A stretch of 64,000 nucleotides of DNA, from positions 1,945,201 to 2,009,200 of the forward strand of contig OX030965.1 in the NCBI GenBank assembly GCA_943735955.1, read 5' to 3'. Position numbers and translations under genes: made by a program. A model generated the notes under the pieces. It worked only from the letters and a program-made list of their open reading frames with translations. It was not told where the DNA came from and ran no database searches. This document shows, one piece after another, positions 41,844 through 53,215 of this stretch. The stretch is from Piscicola geometra (Eukaryota; Annelida; Clitellata; Hirudinida; Piscicolidae). Position 1 is the first letter of the stretch. Each line of letters begins with the position of its first letter.

Positions 41844-44189
41844 TCAAAGAGTTTTCGGGCCGTGTTCCTCCAGATGCAGCATCAGAGCACTCTTGTTCTT
41901 ACAAAGGAGAAAACACTCCTGGCACTTGAGCGCCTCTGAGGCATGGCCTCTGTACTTGTGCCGCCACAGCGCTCGTGGCGTGGTTGCCTCGAAGCCGCAG
42001 ATGTCGCATATGCGGCTCAAGTAGCCATGGCGGTTGTGGGTGCGCTTGTGGTCGTTGAGCGCCAGTCTGGAGGGCATCAGACGGTCACACACGTTGCACT
42101 TTAGCGACCCGTCGTAAGGAATGAGCGATTCTACGGCTTGAGACTGCAGACGAAGGTCGTCGACATGCAAGGGGAAGTGATCCTTGAGGGCCCTCTGCGT
42201 CTTGAAGGAGGCCTCGCACTCCGAACACTTGAAGATTCTCGGCTCAGTGTGTTTCTTCGTGTGTGCTTCCAGATCGACTGCGAGCAGGAACAAGGAGTCG
42301 CAGTAGGCACACTTGAAGGCTTGGTCGTCGTCGTGCTGTTGCAAGTGGGTGCGCAGGGCAGTCTTGTTCTCGCATATGACGTCGCAATGGTCGCATTTGA
42401 GCACTTTCGATGCGTGTTTTCTGTTCTTGTGTTTCCACAAAGCTTTTGCAGTGGTCGATTCGAAGCCGCAAATTTCACAGATGTGGCCAGGCCAATGGTG
42501 TTCGTGCTGCTGCAAGTGGTTGCGAAGAGCAGTTTTGTTCTCGCACACTACGTCGCACTGGTTGCATTTGAGAAAGTCAGAAGCGTGTTTTCTGTTCTTG
42601 TGCTTCCACAGAGCTCGCATACTGGTCGACTCGAAGCCGCAAATGTCACAGACGGGGTCGGGCCAATAGTTCTTGTGGACACGTTTGTGGTTGTTGAGGG
42701 AGATGATGGATGCCATGTGGGCACCACAGATGTCACACTGCAACGAGCACTTGTGTGCTGCCAGTGCATCCTTCCTCTCAAACGCCTCAGCACACCACAT
42801 GCACTTGAATGGGCAGGAGGTGGTGGAAGGGAGAGGGTCGGTAGTGTCGGGGTGGGAGGTGCGGTGCAACTCGAGGACGTGCTTGAAGGCGAATGAGGCG
42901 TCACACAAGTCACACGTGTACGTCTTGTTCTGGATGTGGTTGAGCAGGTGGTTGCTGTAGAGGTTCCAGATGCTCGTGCTGTACTGACACGAGTCGCATT
43001 GGAACTTGTCTGTCTTCTTACCCTTCCTTGCTCTTCCACCTTTCATCTTTCTCTCCTTAACCTCCATTGGCTGCTTTATTTCGGTAAATTTGTGTACTGT
43101 AAAAATAGGTAATGAATTTGATGACATTACATCTCGAAAATGTGAATTTTAAACATTATTTACAACTTCACAAAACACTTTAAGCATAAAACTTACCCTT
43201 TTTAATTTCTTTTTTGTCACAATCCTGGTTGTACTTTACAGCACGCCACACAAGCAGCTCTTCATCTGGAAGAATGTCCCTGATGGCTCTGTAAAAAACT
43301 TTGCCGTTGAGCTGGAAGGCGGAGAGGTTTGGGAAGTGATCCAAAGTGGCGAGGTTGACGTATCTCATCCAGTTGGACTTGCCTGCATTTGAAGCGTCAA
43401 TCTTGTAGAGAAGGAAGTTTTCTGGGCTGTATATCTGTTTTGAAAAAGTTAGTAAAAGTTTTCATTTATTTAAACTTTAAATTGAAAAATTACGTTAAAT
43501 TTTAAAATATAAATTTGTATGATTGATAAGAATTAAACTTAAAAATTTTTTAAGATAGATAGTGGGTGAAAAGTAATGGGTGGGTGTAGAAGAGTAGGTG
43601 GGTGGGTGGGTATAGAGTGAGTAGAAGGATGGGTGAAAAAGTGGATCGTGAGAATGGTTGAAGGTGGATATGGGAGGGAAGTACTTTGTGACAGGGGTTG
43701 GAGGGGCTATGAAGTGAGTGGATGGTTGGGAGGGAAGGGTGGAGTGAATATGGGTGTGTGTCAGAGTGGGAAAAGAGTGGAAAGATATGTAGGTGTTTAG
43801 AGAAATAGGTAGAAGAAATATTTAAGGGTGGACATGGGAGGGAAGTACTTGTTGACAGGGGTTTATATCAATGCCATTCCAACCTGCCAAGATAAGCATT
43901 CCTTGCGAGAGACAGCACTATCTGCATGAACAACCTCGCCCAAGTAAGGCCCCAGAACTGTGTTCTTTGTGATTTTATGCATTGTAAATACGCCTGCCAC
44001 TTCGTCAGAAAGGATTGATGGTCTTAAAACAAGTCCGTCTGAAGAAGTAGCAGAAGATGAGGGATTTTCCCTTAAATTCATAGATTCTAAACTAAAACCA
44101 TTGCCTTGGGTTAGTGGTTCTGGGCAAGGTACCGAGTTATGGTTGGTGTTGTCATTAAATACTGATTTTGCACATTCGACCAAAAGCAT
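41844..44189 (-). CDS. PR/SET-domain C2H2 zinc-finger protein (PRDM-like), three exons
   Basis: Exons 44189-43884, 43434-43197 and 43096-41844 join in frame to 599 codons including the stop. Exons 1-2 form a PR/SET domain (about residues 52-165): GLVLRPSILSDEVAGVFTM, KNTVLGPYLGEVV, then IYSPENFLLYKIDASNAGKS, NWMRYVNLATLDH, NLSAFQLNGKVFYRAIRDI and ELLVWRAVKYN. The NWMRYVN and EELLVW blocks are typical of PRDM proteins, which bind DNA and repress or modify chromatin in the nucleus. Exon 3 carries about 13 C2H2 fingers, many spaced like CDICGFESTSMRALWKHKNR. A basic linker (KGGRARKGKKTDK) precedes them. The exact PRDM subfamily is not resolved. The start Met is the first in an open frame and further 5' exons are possible. 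Intron 1 (43435-43883) is GGGTG-rich simple sequence. Confidence 0.85.
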
Positions 44190-44489
44190 AATTATTAATG
44201 GAAAAATTATCTATAAGTACCCTATATTCGAGAAAAACTTTTTCTTATTTTTTCAACGATTGTTTAGACTGGTTTAGTTTGGAAATTGTACTCATAATTT
44301 ACGCAAATGAGTTAACGATTGACAAAGACAAATTTCCAATGTTTAAATCGCTGTATGGTAATAAAACGGTATTGATAACAGGCAAAATAAAATACTTAAA
44401 ATTAATAAGATTTTTTTTCTCATATTAGTTTAGTTTAGAGAGTTAAAAACCACGCAGATCTTTTGACTCATTTTTATGTTAATAATTTC

Positions 44490-45775
44490 AGTTTTAATGT
44501 GAACAGATTTGACATTACTGAGTAAAAATATTATTAATTACTCAAAAAAGTATTCATAAAAGAAGAAGACTATTTATTGTTCATTTTACGATATATCTTG
44601 CCTCAGATAGTTTGCCGAAACATATACCAGATTTGACATTACTGAGTAAAAATATTATTAATTACTCAAAAAAGTATTCATAAAAGAAGAAGACTATTTA
44701 TTGTTCATTTTACGATATATCTCGCCTCAGATAGTTTGCCGAAATATATACCAGATTTGACATTACTGAGTAAAATTAGTATTAATTACTCAAAAAATTA
44801 TTCGTAAAAGAAGTAAAGAAGCCTCATTTATTGTTCATTTTACGATATATCTCGCCTCAGATAGTTTGCCGAAATATATATCGTGAACTATCATATAACT
44901 TTTTTTTTTAAATGTAAAAAAAGAAGTAAAAGAAGCCTCAGTTATTGTTCATTTTACGATAAATCTCGCCTCGGATAGTTTGCCGAAATCTAAATTAATA
45001 TGGCCGCTTTTTGTTATTGTAAGAAACCAACAATCAGCTGATTCAAGAAATAAATAAACATTGCCATCAGCTGTTTTTATATTGCTATGTCTATGCTTCC
45101 GAGTACAATTTCCAAAGTATCCCTTTTAATGCAATGTTTTAAGCATATTAAGCTTTGGTTAGCGGCTGCCATTTTGATAAATAAATTTGTGGAATAAACG
45201 ATGGACTCCGTAATTTTTTATGTATATAAATAGAAATATCAATTTGAATAATTTTAATGTGAACAGATTTGACATTATGAATAAAATTATTATTAATTAC
45301 TTTAAAAAGTATTCATAAAAGAAGTAAAGAAGCCTTCTTTATTGTTCATTTTACGATATTACTCGCCTCAGATAGTTTGCCGAAATATATACCAGATTTG
45401 ACATTACTGAGTAAAATTATTATTAATTACTCAAAAAATTATTCGTAAAAGAAGTAAAGAAGCCTAATTTTTTGTTCATTTTACGATATATCTCGCCTCA
45501 GATAGTTTGCCGAAATATATATCGTGAACTATCATATAACTTTAACAAAATATATAAAAAAAAAGAAGTAAAAGAAGTCTCAGTTATTGTTCATTTTACG
45601 ATATATCTCGCCTCGGATAGTTTGCCGAAATCTAAAATAATGTGGCCGCTTTTTGTTCTTGTTAGAAACCAACAATCAGCTGATTCAAGAAATAAATAAA
45701 CATTGCCATCAGCTGTTTTTATATTGCTCTGTCTATGCTTCCGAGTACGCTTTCCATAGTATCCCGATTTCTTCC
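44490..45775. repeat. Tandem satellite, about 124-bp unit, within a larger duplication
   Basis: Units contain GACATTACTGAGTAAAAATA, TTATTGTTCATTTTACGATA, TATCTCGCCTCAGATAGTTT and GCCGAAATATATACCAGATT. Three units run at 44510-44880, and the set recurs at 45265-45535. Each block is followed by the same unique segment (ATGGCCGCTTTTTGTTATTG, AATCAGCTGATTCAAG, CTTCCGAGTACAATTTCC) at 44998-45120 and 45640-45765, showing a second-level duplication of about 650 bp. Confidence 0.88.
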
Positions 45776-46291
45776 ATAAGTGAAGCTTTTAAAATGTTAA
45801 TAACTTTGTCATTTTGAAAGATATAATTCTTTGAACTTTTAATTCTGATTCCTTGTATCAAATTAAATAAAACTAGTGATTTTCAACAATATAAGAAGAA
45901 AAAAACAAAAGTTATGATAAAAAAACAATATTTCTGTTTTGTGAGGGGGCCGTGAATTGCTTATAGATTATGACGTAAAAACGGTACAAAAATGTGTTAT
46001 TTTTACATTTTAAAATAGGTATAACTTTTTTTTTAATCAAAAAATTAAAATTTGGTTAACGTATTTAAAATCAGTAAATCTAAATCTACGATTTGAGCGT
46101 TTCAATTTTTAACAATGAACAAGTTTTAAAAATCGATTGGGGTTGCTACTTAAATATTCGTAACAAAAAAGTTTTTTTTAAGTGGGGGGAGGAAACGTGT
46201 GGAGTCCAGGACCCTCCCTCAGGATCGACCATGCTGGTTAGGACCCCGCCAAGATTTGCAGCAGATCGCGCCCCTGGTTCTGCCTGCCTGC

Positions 46292-46342
46292 GTCTGTCAC
46301 GCTGTGAACAGTATAGTCTATACTGTTCACAGCGTGACAGAC
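46292..46342. repeat. Perfect 24-bp inverted repeat with 3-bp loop
   Basis: The arm 46292-46315 (GTCTGTCACGCTGTGAACAG, then TATA) is exactly complementary to 46319-46342. The arm is the type 1 SINE tail motif (GTCTGTCAGGCTGTGAA), so two SINE tails seem to be joined head to head. Confidence 0.93.
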
Positions 46343-46639
46343 TATACTGTTTAGACCAAAAAAAATTTAACATTAACTAAATTATCTAAATATTTGCATT
46401 AAAAAATTAATCGAAAATGTTAAAAAAAATATTAAAATGAAATGTAAAAATTAAATATATTTATTTTAAAAAAAACAAAGATTTGAGCTAGAACAGCTAG
46501 ATTCAGAGTTTGTAGTTCTAACCATATTGGGCGCTGATCCAGGGGGGTTTTAAATCTGGAACCCTCTTTCCACCTCTTTTTAAAAAAACTTTTATTCTGA
46601 TACGAGCAAAACATTATAAATGTTTATACAGTATAATAT

Positions 46640-47004
46640 TGAGAATGTAGTTATAATGGTAGCTGCCTAAGATAAAAATATTCTTTGCTTGCTCAAATAC
46701 CCCTTCATCTTATCTTTTTATCTCTCAGGCATGGGTGCTTTCAGTGTCCTTCTTGATAAATTAGTAAAAAGTATTAAGATGGTCTCCAGAACCACCGCCT
46801 ATGCATACTAACCATGTATTACTGTATAAACATTGTCATACTATGGTTGAAAATTCTGCTCAAGTCAAAATAGGAGGGTTTTTCAAATAGTTGGGGAGTC
46901 CATATTAAGGTGGAAGCCTTCTCTTATGATCGCCAATCAAGGGTGACATTGGTTGGGTGTCTTCAATGTGGTAGATTTCATCATGGGTGCCACCATTCAG
47001 ACAA
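46640..47004 (+). repeat. Family C dispersed repeat
   Basis: GTAGTTATAATGGTAGCTGC and ATTCTTTGCTTGCTCAAATA match the reverse complement of 57121-57185. ATGCATACTAACCATGTATT, CTATGGTTGA and CAAGTCAAAATAG match 57330-57390 directly. It is probably a DNA element with mixed-orientation parts; ends not defined. Confidence 0.6.
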
Positions 47005-47012
47005 TAAGAGTA

Positions 47013-47180
47013 TGGTTGTAGATTAACTGCACACATCGCGCTGCATGTGTTAAATGCACATTTTTTCTTTTTTACAGAAAAAACGTTAATTTAGGGTTTT
47101 CAGAAAAATCGCATTTTAAGAAGAAAAATGCATTTAACACATGCAGCGCGCTTTCGTTTGTGTGCAGTTAACCTACAACC
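47013..47180. mobile_element. Foldback MITE with 8-bp target-site duplication
   Basis: The left arm GGTTGTAGATTAACTGCACA, then GCGCTGCATGTGTTAAATGC faces the reverse complement on the right. The flanks are TAAGAGTA at 47005-47012 and 47181-47188, a perfect 8-bp duplication. 168 bp, non-coding. Confidence 0.85.
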
Positions 47181-47394
47181 TAAGAGTACAAGCAGGGTGG
47201 ATGGAGAGTTATTTGCAGTGTCTGCAAAATAAATACTGGTTATGCCAGTTGGTATGGATAGTGGTATTAATTAAATGACCAGCAGTGTTATTTTCTGGAT
47301 GAATTTGCATTTGTGACAGGCAGAGTAAAACATTGAAAGGTTTATTGGTTTTTATTGATAAAAGACGCCAAGCACGAGAAAGGTGATGTGGCAC

Positions 47395-48077
47395 TTAGTC
47401 GAAGAGCCCGAAACCCATGTCTCCATCTTCCTCCTCGTCAGACTCTTCCTTCTTCGCCTCCTCCTTCGTCTCTTCTGCAAAGTGAACATTGAGAATCACT
47501 TCAAATGCATTCCAAAAGTGTAAATTTTATCAAATTATTTATGATTCTGAGTAAAAATAAAGGAGTGGAAAGCAAGCTGACGTTTGGCTTGCTCCTTGAC
47601 AGCTGGAGCAGCAGCAGCAGCGGAAGCAGAACCGACTGAGAGAGTTGCCAGTTTCGTCTGACCTGGTGCAGGTGATTGTGGTCACTTAACAAGTTATTGT
47701 TAGTCTATAAATGTTATTGTTGTATTTCCATAATCAAACTGCAAGGCAATTACATTGCTGTTCAATCAAGAAAGTCTATATTGCATTCATTTGTTCAAAA
47801 CAAGCTACATACATGCTTGATTTGCTTTGTATTAAATGCTTCGCATGACTGGAGAAATAAACTGAATTTTGATTCAGTATTTATTAGCAAATCACTTCTA
47901 AAAACCTTCAGCAATGAGTTCCTCGAGATTCTTTCCTGAGAGCTGGGCAACCACCTTCTCGGCAAGGGTCTTATCGACATCGATACCCACACTACTCAGG
48001 ATGTCAGTGATGTCCTTTACCGATGGACTCTTGTTGCCGCCCAGGGTGGCCAGAATGTAGGCTGACAAGTAACGCAT
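47395..48077 (-). CDS. RPLP2: 60S acidic ribosomal protein P2
   Basis: Three coding exons, 48077-47906, 47662-47582 and 47474-47395, join in phase to 333 nt (110 residues plus TAA). The N-terminus MRYLSAYILATLGGNKSPS and block KDITDILSSVGIDVD are the P2 dimerisation domain. An Ala-rich hinge (GSASAAAAAPAVKEQAK) leads to the acidic C-terminus ending ESDEEEDGDMGFGLFD, the conserved tail that recruits elongation factors to the ribosomal stalk. P2 rather than P1 by the MRYLSAYIL start and the SVGID block; length is close to the usual 115. An acceptor (AAAATCTCTTGCAG) lies 8 nt upstream of the ATG, so a 5' UTR intron is likely, with the first exon not located. Full conservation suggests a functional copy. 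Confidence 0.97.
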
Positions 48078-48824
48078 TCTGAGAACTGCAAGAGATTTTA
48101 CATTTCAAATGGTTTGTTTGAATACTAGATATAAAATTAAAAAATAAGTCTCATATTCAAAGTGGAATAATCATCAAGCTCATGCGAAAGATGGTGATTG
48201 ATGAGAATAATCATGGACATTTGAGATTATTGGAAAAAGTTGACAACCGTTTGAAGTAATGAACACAAGTCTCATTAACAGTCTCATATTTTAAACATAA
48301 TCATTGCTCTCATGCGAAAGATGGTGTTGGAAAGGATAATCATCGACTGTTTGTAAACTAATTTTAACATGGCGGAGAATTATAAAAAATAAGCATCGTA
48401 AACACGTGCAATTTAAGATTGCGAAATGATCTATATAATTACCATAAAAAACTATTCTACTGAAAAATATACTTTGAGAACGTACTTTTAAGTCGTATTG
48501 GACACGAAACCTGAACAACCAAATAATTCGTAAAACTTAGAGAATGTTCACTTAGGAAAAGGAAAAAGAAATTGAGCAACTACTGTTAACACGTTCATTT
48601 AAAAGCACTTAACTAAACAATATTTTTACATGTGAATTTTCTAATTAATAATTTTTTCAAAGTTGAATTTAAAATATGAAATAAATATTTATATGCATTC
48701 AAACTTGAATAGTTTTGTGTTTGTGTGTGTAGTTTGAGTGCATGGTGTGTTCGACTTAAGATTTAGTTTCATCATTCGTTAGAGACCAACCGAAACTGTT
48801 ATTTTTAATTCAGCCGAAACCTAA

Positions 48825-49232
48825 AGTAGTGTCTGGGAAGGTGTGGAGAGGTGTCATGGAAGAATTTGCATCACAAGTGGATAGTTACTTGAAGAAGGAG
48901 AGATGGTGCTCGAGACTGATCCATTCTGGAATCTTACTCACTTCTTCCACAGCACGCAGTTCTTGGCTTCTGCTTTGTCCAAGCACCCGTCACATGCGGA
49001 CTTGCTGCTCTTCAACGGAGGTTTCAATTACCGCAAGTTGACTGGAGACCAACGGTGGAATTGCTCGGAAAAGTTCGAGAAGTCGGTGAGAGAGTCAAAC
49101 CGGCCTCGATGATCTCTCAAATCACTGACTTAGTTCTCGATGTGCCCAAAGAAGTGTTCGACAGAAAGACCGAAACGTTTGGACAGTGGATGCTCTATGG
49201 CACCCATGCAGTCATCCAGTTCTTAAACTGAA
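48825..49232 (+). pseudogene. DUF89/ARMT1-like carbohydrate phosphatase fragment
   Basis: Shifted frames read GVMEEFASQVDSYLKKE, then MVLETDPFWNLTHFFHST, ADLLLFNGGFNYRKLTGDQR and, after a frame change near 49055, REVGERVKPASMISQITD, KTETFGQWMLYGTHAVIQF and a TGA at about 49230. The DPFWN, NYRKLTGD and W-x2-G-x2-AVIQF blocks match the C-terminal half of DUF89 damage-control phosphatases. It is intronless across this span, frameshifted at least twice and lacks the N-terminal half, so it is a pseudogene or processed fragment. A transposon begins right after the stop codon. Confidence 0.62.
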
Positions 49233-49233
49233 A

Positions 49234-50408
49234 GAGGCATCCATAAAAGACGTCCCCACAAAAGGGGGGAAGGGGGGTCTAGCAAAAAGTGGACTAAAGT
49301 GGACAAGGGGGGGAAAGGGGTTTAAAACAAAGTGGATATTCACGTGGTAGTGTATTTTGAGTGCAGTAGTTTTGCATAAATTTACTGCAAAATACTTCTA
49401 GTTTAATGACAAAAGAGTTGGGATGCAAACCCAAACAATCTTTCACAAACAGGTTATACTTAGAAACGATATGTTCAATAATAATTAATACGCTTAAATA
49501 TTATTTTTTAAATATGTTCTTAAACTTTGATTTTTCCAATACAATAAAATCTCAAATAACAATTCATAAAGTTTTTCCAGAAAATCTTTAATGATTTTTA
49601 TTCTGTGTTTGGGTTAAAATAATTACTGAAATATTTGAATTTGACTTTATTAAAAAAAATAGATGTAGGAAAAAAAATTATTTTTCGAAAAAAATGTAAA
49701 AATGTATTTAAATTATAAAATGCAATCTTCCCCTTTTATTAGTCATGAAGAGGCGTTATGGTTGCAGCTATTGGTAGTAGTAGTGGTACTTATGAATCAC
49801 TGTTTCAGAGGCTTGCACTGATTGGTCTGCAGCCCGATCACAGTTACAGTAACATGCCTTTTGATCTCTATTGTCCATCTTTGGCTGGTAAAATTTCCAA
49901 GAGAATATGCTTTTGTGGAAAATATTTTCCATCACAGGCGGCAATGAAAAAACATAAGGTCGTCCACTGCAATATTCCTGCTAGTGAACATATGGCAGAA
50001 GAATCAGAAGAAGAGGCTGCCACTCAATTAGCAATTGAAGATTCAAAAACAGATGTTTTAATTATATGAAACATGTTTGAATGACTGAAGTCAGAATTTT
50101 CTGTTGATTGAACGATGGTGGATAATTTGTTTATTAAATTTTTATTATACTCATTTACTAAAATGATTTTGAACAGTTATTATTTCATTAAGAATTTTTC
50201 CTGAAAATAATTGCAATTTCTAAATAAATATTTGTGAACACATACTCTTTATATTGTTGTAAATTTCCCCAAAATATTCATTGATTTAAGTTCGTTAAAT
50301 TATATGTTTTGGACGTCCACAACTAAGGGGGAGGGGGGTTGAGTTAAAAGTGGACAAGGGGGGATAAAGAAAAGCAAAAAATTTGTGGACGTTTTTCATG
50401 GATGGTCC
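49234..50408 (+). mobile_element. TIR DNA element with a zinc-finger ORF
   Basis: Termini CATCCATAAAAGACGTCC (49238-49255) and, reversed, CATCCATGAAAAACGTCC (50387-50404) match at 16 of 18 positions. Inside both ends lies an AGTGGACAAGGGGGG motif. The only clear frame is the C2H2 ORF at 49758-50069. The superfamily was not recognised; probably an internally deleted copy keeping the 3' end of a larger gene. Confidence 0.72.
49758..50069 (+). CDS. C2H2 zinc-finger ORF inside the TIR element
   Basis: A 103-residue frame: MVAAIGSSSGTYESLFQRL, then SNMPFDLYCPSLAGKISKRI and a single finger CFCGKYFPSQAAMKKHKVVH, then a Glu-rich C-terminus. It has no identifiable catalytic domain. The position between TIRs suggests it is the C-terminal part of a transposase, whose finger could bind the element ends. 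An exapted host gene is less likely but not excluded. The start Met is the first in frame; an upstream part may have been deleted. Confidence 0.55.
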   Translation: MVAAIGSSSGTYESLFQRLALIGLQPDHSYSNMPFDLYCPSLAGKISKRICFCGKYFPSQAAMKKHKVVHCNIPASEHMAEESEEEAATQLAIEDSKTDVLII

Positions 50409-50785
50409 CAAAGATTTGATTTTATATACTCTTTTATATTTCTCAAGTTCAATTTTGAGAGTTGTTTTTTTCTCATTGTTCATTAAAAATTATAAAGTCT
50501 ATGTGGATGTCCACGCTTCAGTTTAAATTTTTTAAATTCTAGAAAGTAAAATATCGTTTAAACATTAATCTAGTTCATGGTGCTTTTTTCTGTAGATCCA
50601 TTTTATGAAAAAATAAAAGTTATAGTCAATGCATAGTAGTAATCAAAAAGATAACAAAGATAAAAATAGCATTTAATGTTTTTTTCCAAGAATGTGCTAT
50701 TCAAAAAGTTGGCACCACCAACAAGGGGGCAGAACTAAGTTAATAAATGCGCTATAGACTACAGTCTTTCTATATTCTATAGACT

Positions 50786-53040
50786 AGGGGTCGGACATGG
50801 ATGATTTTTCATTCCCGGTCCCGCCCCGTTCTCGAATTTTTTTCCCCTTTCGTCCCGTTCCCGATGGGCCATCAGAATTTTGATTCCCATCCCGTCCCGT
50901 TCCCGAATTTTTTTTCCCATTCCGTATCCCGAAGTTTTTTTGGAGTCTCTTTATTTATTTCCGCTGCCGTTATCATCGGTCCCAAACTTGCTAGTCCTAA
51001 ATTTTTTATTTGAAAGTCAAAAAATATTTTTCAAATAAACAAACACGCTTCAAAAATATATTTAGATAAAAGTAATTAAGTTAGTCATTGTTTTTAAAAA
51101 ATTAAATCAAGTCTTTATAGCTTTTAACGCGCGTTAAACCGTCCAGAGTTTCAGCTTTTAAATTAGGTGATCTTGGGTCTGAAGTTAAACGACCAAATGT
51201 TGAAAAATTCCGTTCACAGAAAACTTGCAGGTATACTAAACAACATTTTGGCTACTTGTTGTACTATTGGAAAATTGCTCATTTTAATCCAATAAAATAA
51301 AACATCTTTATCATCTTCAATTTTGTTGGGACGTAATTGTGAATATTTGTACAATTCATCCTCTTCTGAATTGTCTTCCTCGTTCATTATTATTAATTCA
51401 TCAATAATGTTAGAAATATGTTTTTGATAACATTCTTATTCTCCACAACTGCAAAAATAAAATCATTCGTATAATTTGATAGTATAATAAATGTAATATA
51501 ATTTTTACGTTATAAAAAAACATAATAGGGTTAAATAACCATAATTTGTATCTTTTTTTCAACAGAACTGCAGCTTGGTCTGGCTGTACAAAATGGAATA
51601 AAATTTTCTTTAATGAAAGCTTTGGTATTTATTTTCTATCCCAAACATTATTATTATTATTATTCTTTTATACTGTGGGTGCAACAGACATGCTGCCATA
51701 TGAATAAGATCAATGGGCATCTTTTCTTTTGTCGAAATGATCAACTGAGCAATCAACTGGAAATTAAAAATTCAAATTCAAAGTATTAATGTATAAAATA
51801 AAAATAATATAACTAACCAGTTTGATTTCATTTGACAAGTTTTCATCATCACCCATTTGTTCTAATCTCCCTAATATTTGGACTCGCCATAACAACTTCA
51901 AATGGAATGTTGGAGCTTTTGACATTGACAATGCAATGGTGGCTTCGTTATTCATTTCCATTGCATTTAATACTTCTTTTAAGTGGGGAGTGTCGATGAA
52001 ATAGAGATTTCCATACTTGGGAGTTTGTTTAAGAATAATTAAAAAAAAATCTATTCCATCATATATTGATTTCAACATGAAATAAATCGAATTAAATCTT
52101 GTAGATGATTCTTGTTTAAATGTTTGTTTTCCCATGTTTAAAAGCTCCTTTTGCTTGCTATAAAAAAATAAAATTTTATAACAAATTATGTTGAAATTAA
52201 AATATCAATTTTAATTTTTTTTTACTGTTTAAAAAATGTGAAAATTAATTACCCAGTCTTCTTGACGTATTTTACAACATCTTTAGCATTCTCAATTAAT
52301 AAAGATATTGGGTAATCTGCTGCCAACTAAAAAAACTTTTTGGATAATGCAAGATTTAAATCCTGAACAGAACAGACCAGCCAAATCATTTCATCAGAAT
52401 TGTTAAAAGCTTTTTTACATTTGATGCATTGTCAGTCGTGAAGGTACAATAGTTTAATAATTGAATACCATATTCCTGGAATCATAGAATAACATTTGAA
52501 ATATGAAAACATGTGGATATTTATCTTGTATAAATTATTTATTAAATATGTATGAAAAAATTGTAAAAAATTACCATGCAGAGTTTATTAATCTCCTCAA
52601 AAATATTTCTGGATGAGTGAGTTACATTAAAAGCAATTGTTGCCAAAACTCTGTCTTGAAGCTCCCATTCTCTATTATTGTCTTTAACATATTGTATGGT
52701 AACTCCCAAATGTGAATCTCCAGAACGTTTATTCTTCAAATATCAAGGGAAACACTTTTAGAACCATTTTTTTGTAATAGATTAAAATTTATAAATATTC
52801 ATTTTTATTAATAATTAAATGCATGAATTAATTTATAAAATTACACAGCTTTGTAAATTCTTCTTTAAATTTAGTAATCACTGTTAAGACATTTTTTTCA
52901 TGGTATTGCTTCACTGTTTTTTCGCAAGGCAATACATCTTAAGCCTTCAGACCCAGGCCATATGATGCTCCAATATCAGTGAGTTTTTGAGCCACCTGAA
53001 TGAAACCTTCACCTTCAACCGTGACGAACGCTCTCATGTA
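50786..53040 (-). mobile_element. hAT transposon copy 2, decayed
   Basis: It starts CTAGGGGTCGGACATGG with CCCGTTCCCGA-type subterminal repeats. On minus, fragments follow hAT order: VEGEGFIQVAQKLTDIGASY (about 53000), a BED-to-RNase H linker, then HLGVTIQYVKDNNREWELQD (52542-52739), FKQESSTRFNSIYFMLKSI (51764-52135) and, near 51400-51130, DKDVLFYWIKMSNF, then FSTFGRLTSDPR, matching the C-terminal dimerisation region. Stops and frame breaks separate them. The right terminus is not resolved. Confidence 0.75.
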
Positions 53041-53215
53041 GAGACCGACCGAAACATATATTTTTATTTCGGCCGAAACCGAAATTAGGCCGAAATTAAA
53101 ACCCCATTTTCGGCCGAAACCGAAATTGAATATCAAATTTCAGCCGAAACCGAAATTAAACCGAAATTGTATTCATATGTTCGGCCGAAACCGAACATTC
53201 TCACAACTTTTATTG
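53040..53215. repeat. CGGCCGAAACCGAAATT tandem motif
   Basis: About six spaced copies of CGGCCGAAACCGAAATTAA-like sequence beside the hAT copy. Related pieces lie at 48776-48825 and 38735-38850. It is probably a subterminal repeat of an hAT-type element. Confidence 0.6.

Noticed and set aside
42138..42896. 252-codon plus-strand ORF opposite the zinc-finger exon
   Set aside because: Antisense shadow of the C2H2 array; it lacks domains, while the minus strand has about 13 well-formed fingers.
43560..43850. GGGTG-rich segment as a G-quadruplex regulatory element of the PRDM-like gene
   Set aside because: It is degenerate simple sequence inside an intron; nothing in the sequence supports a specific function.
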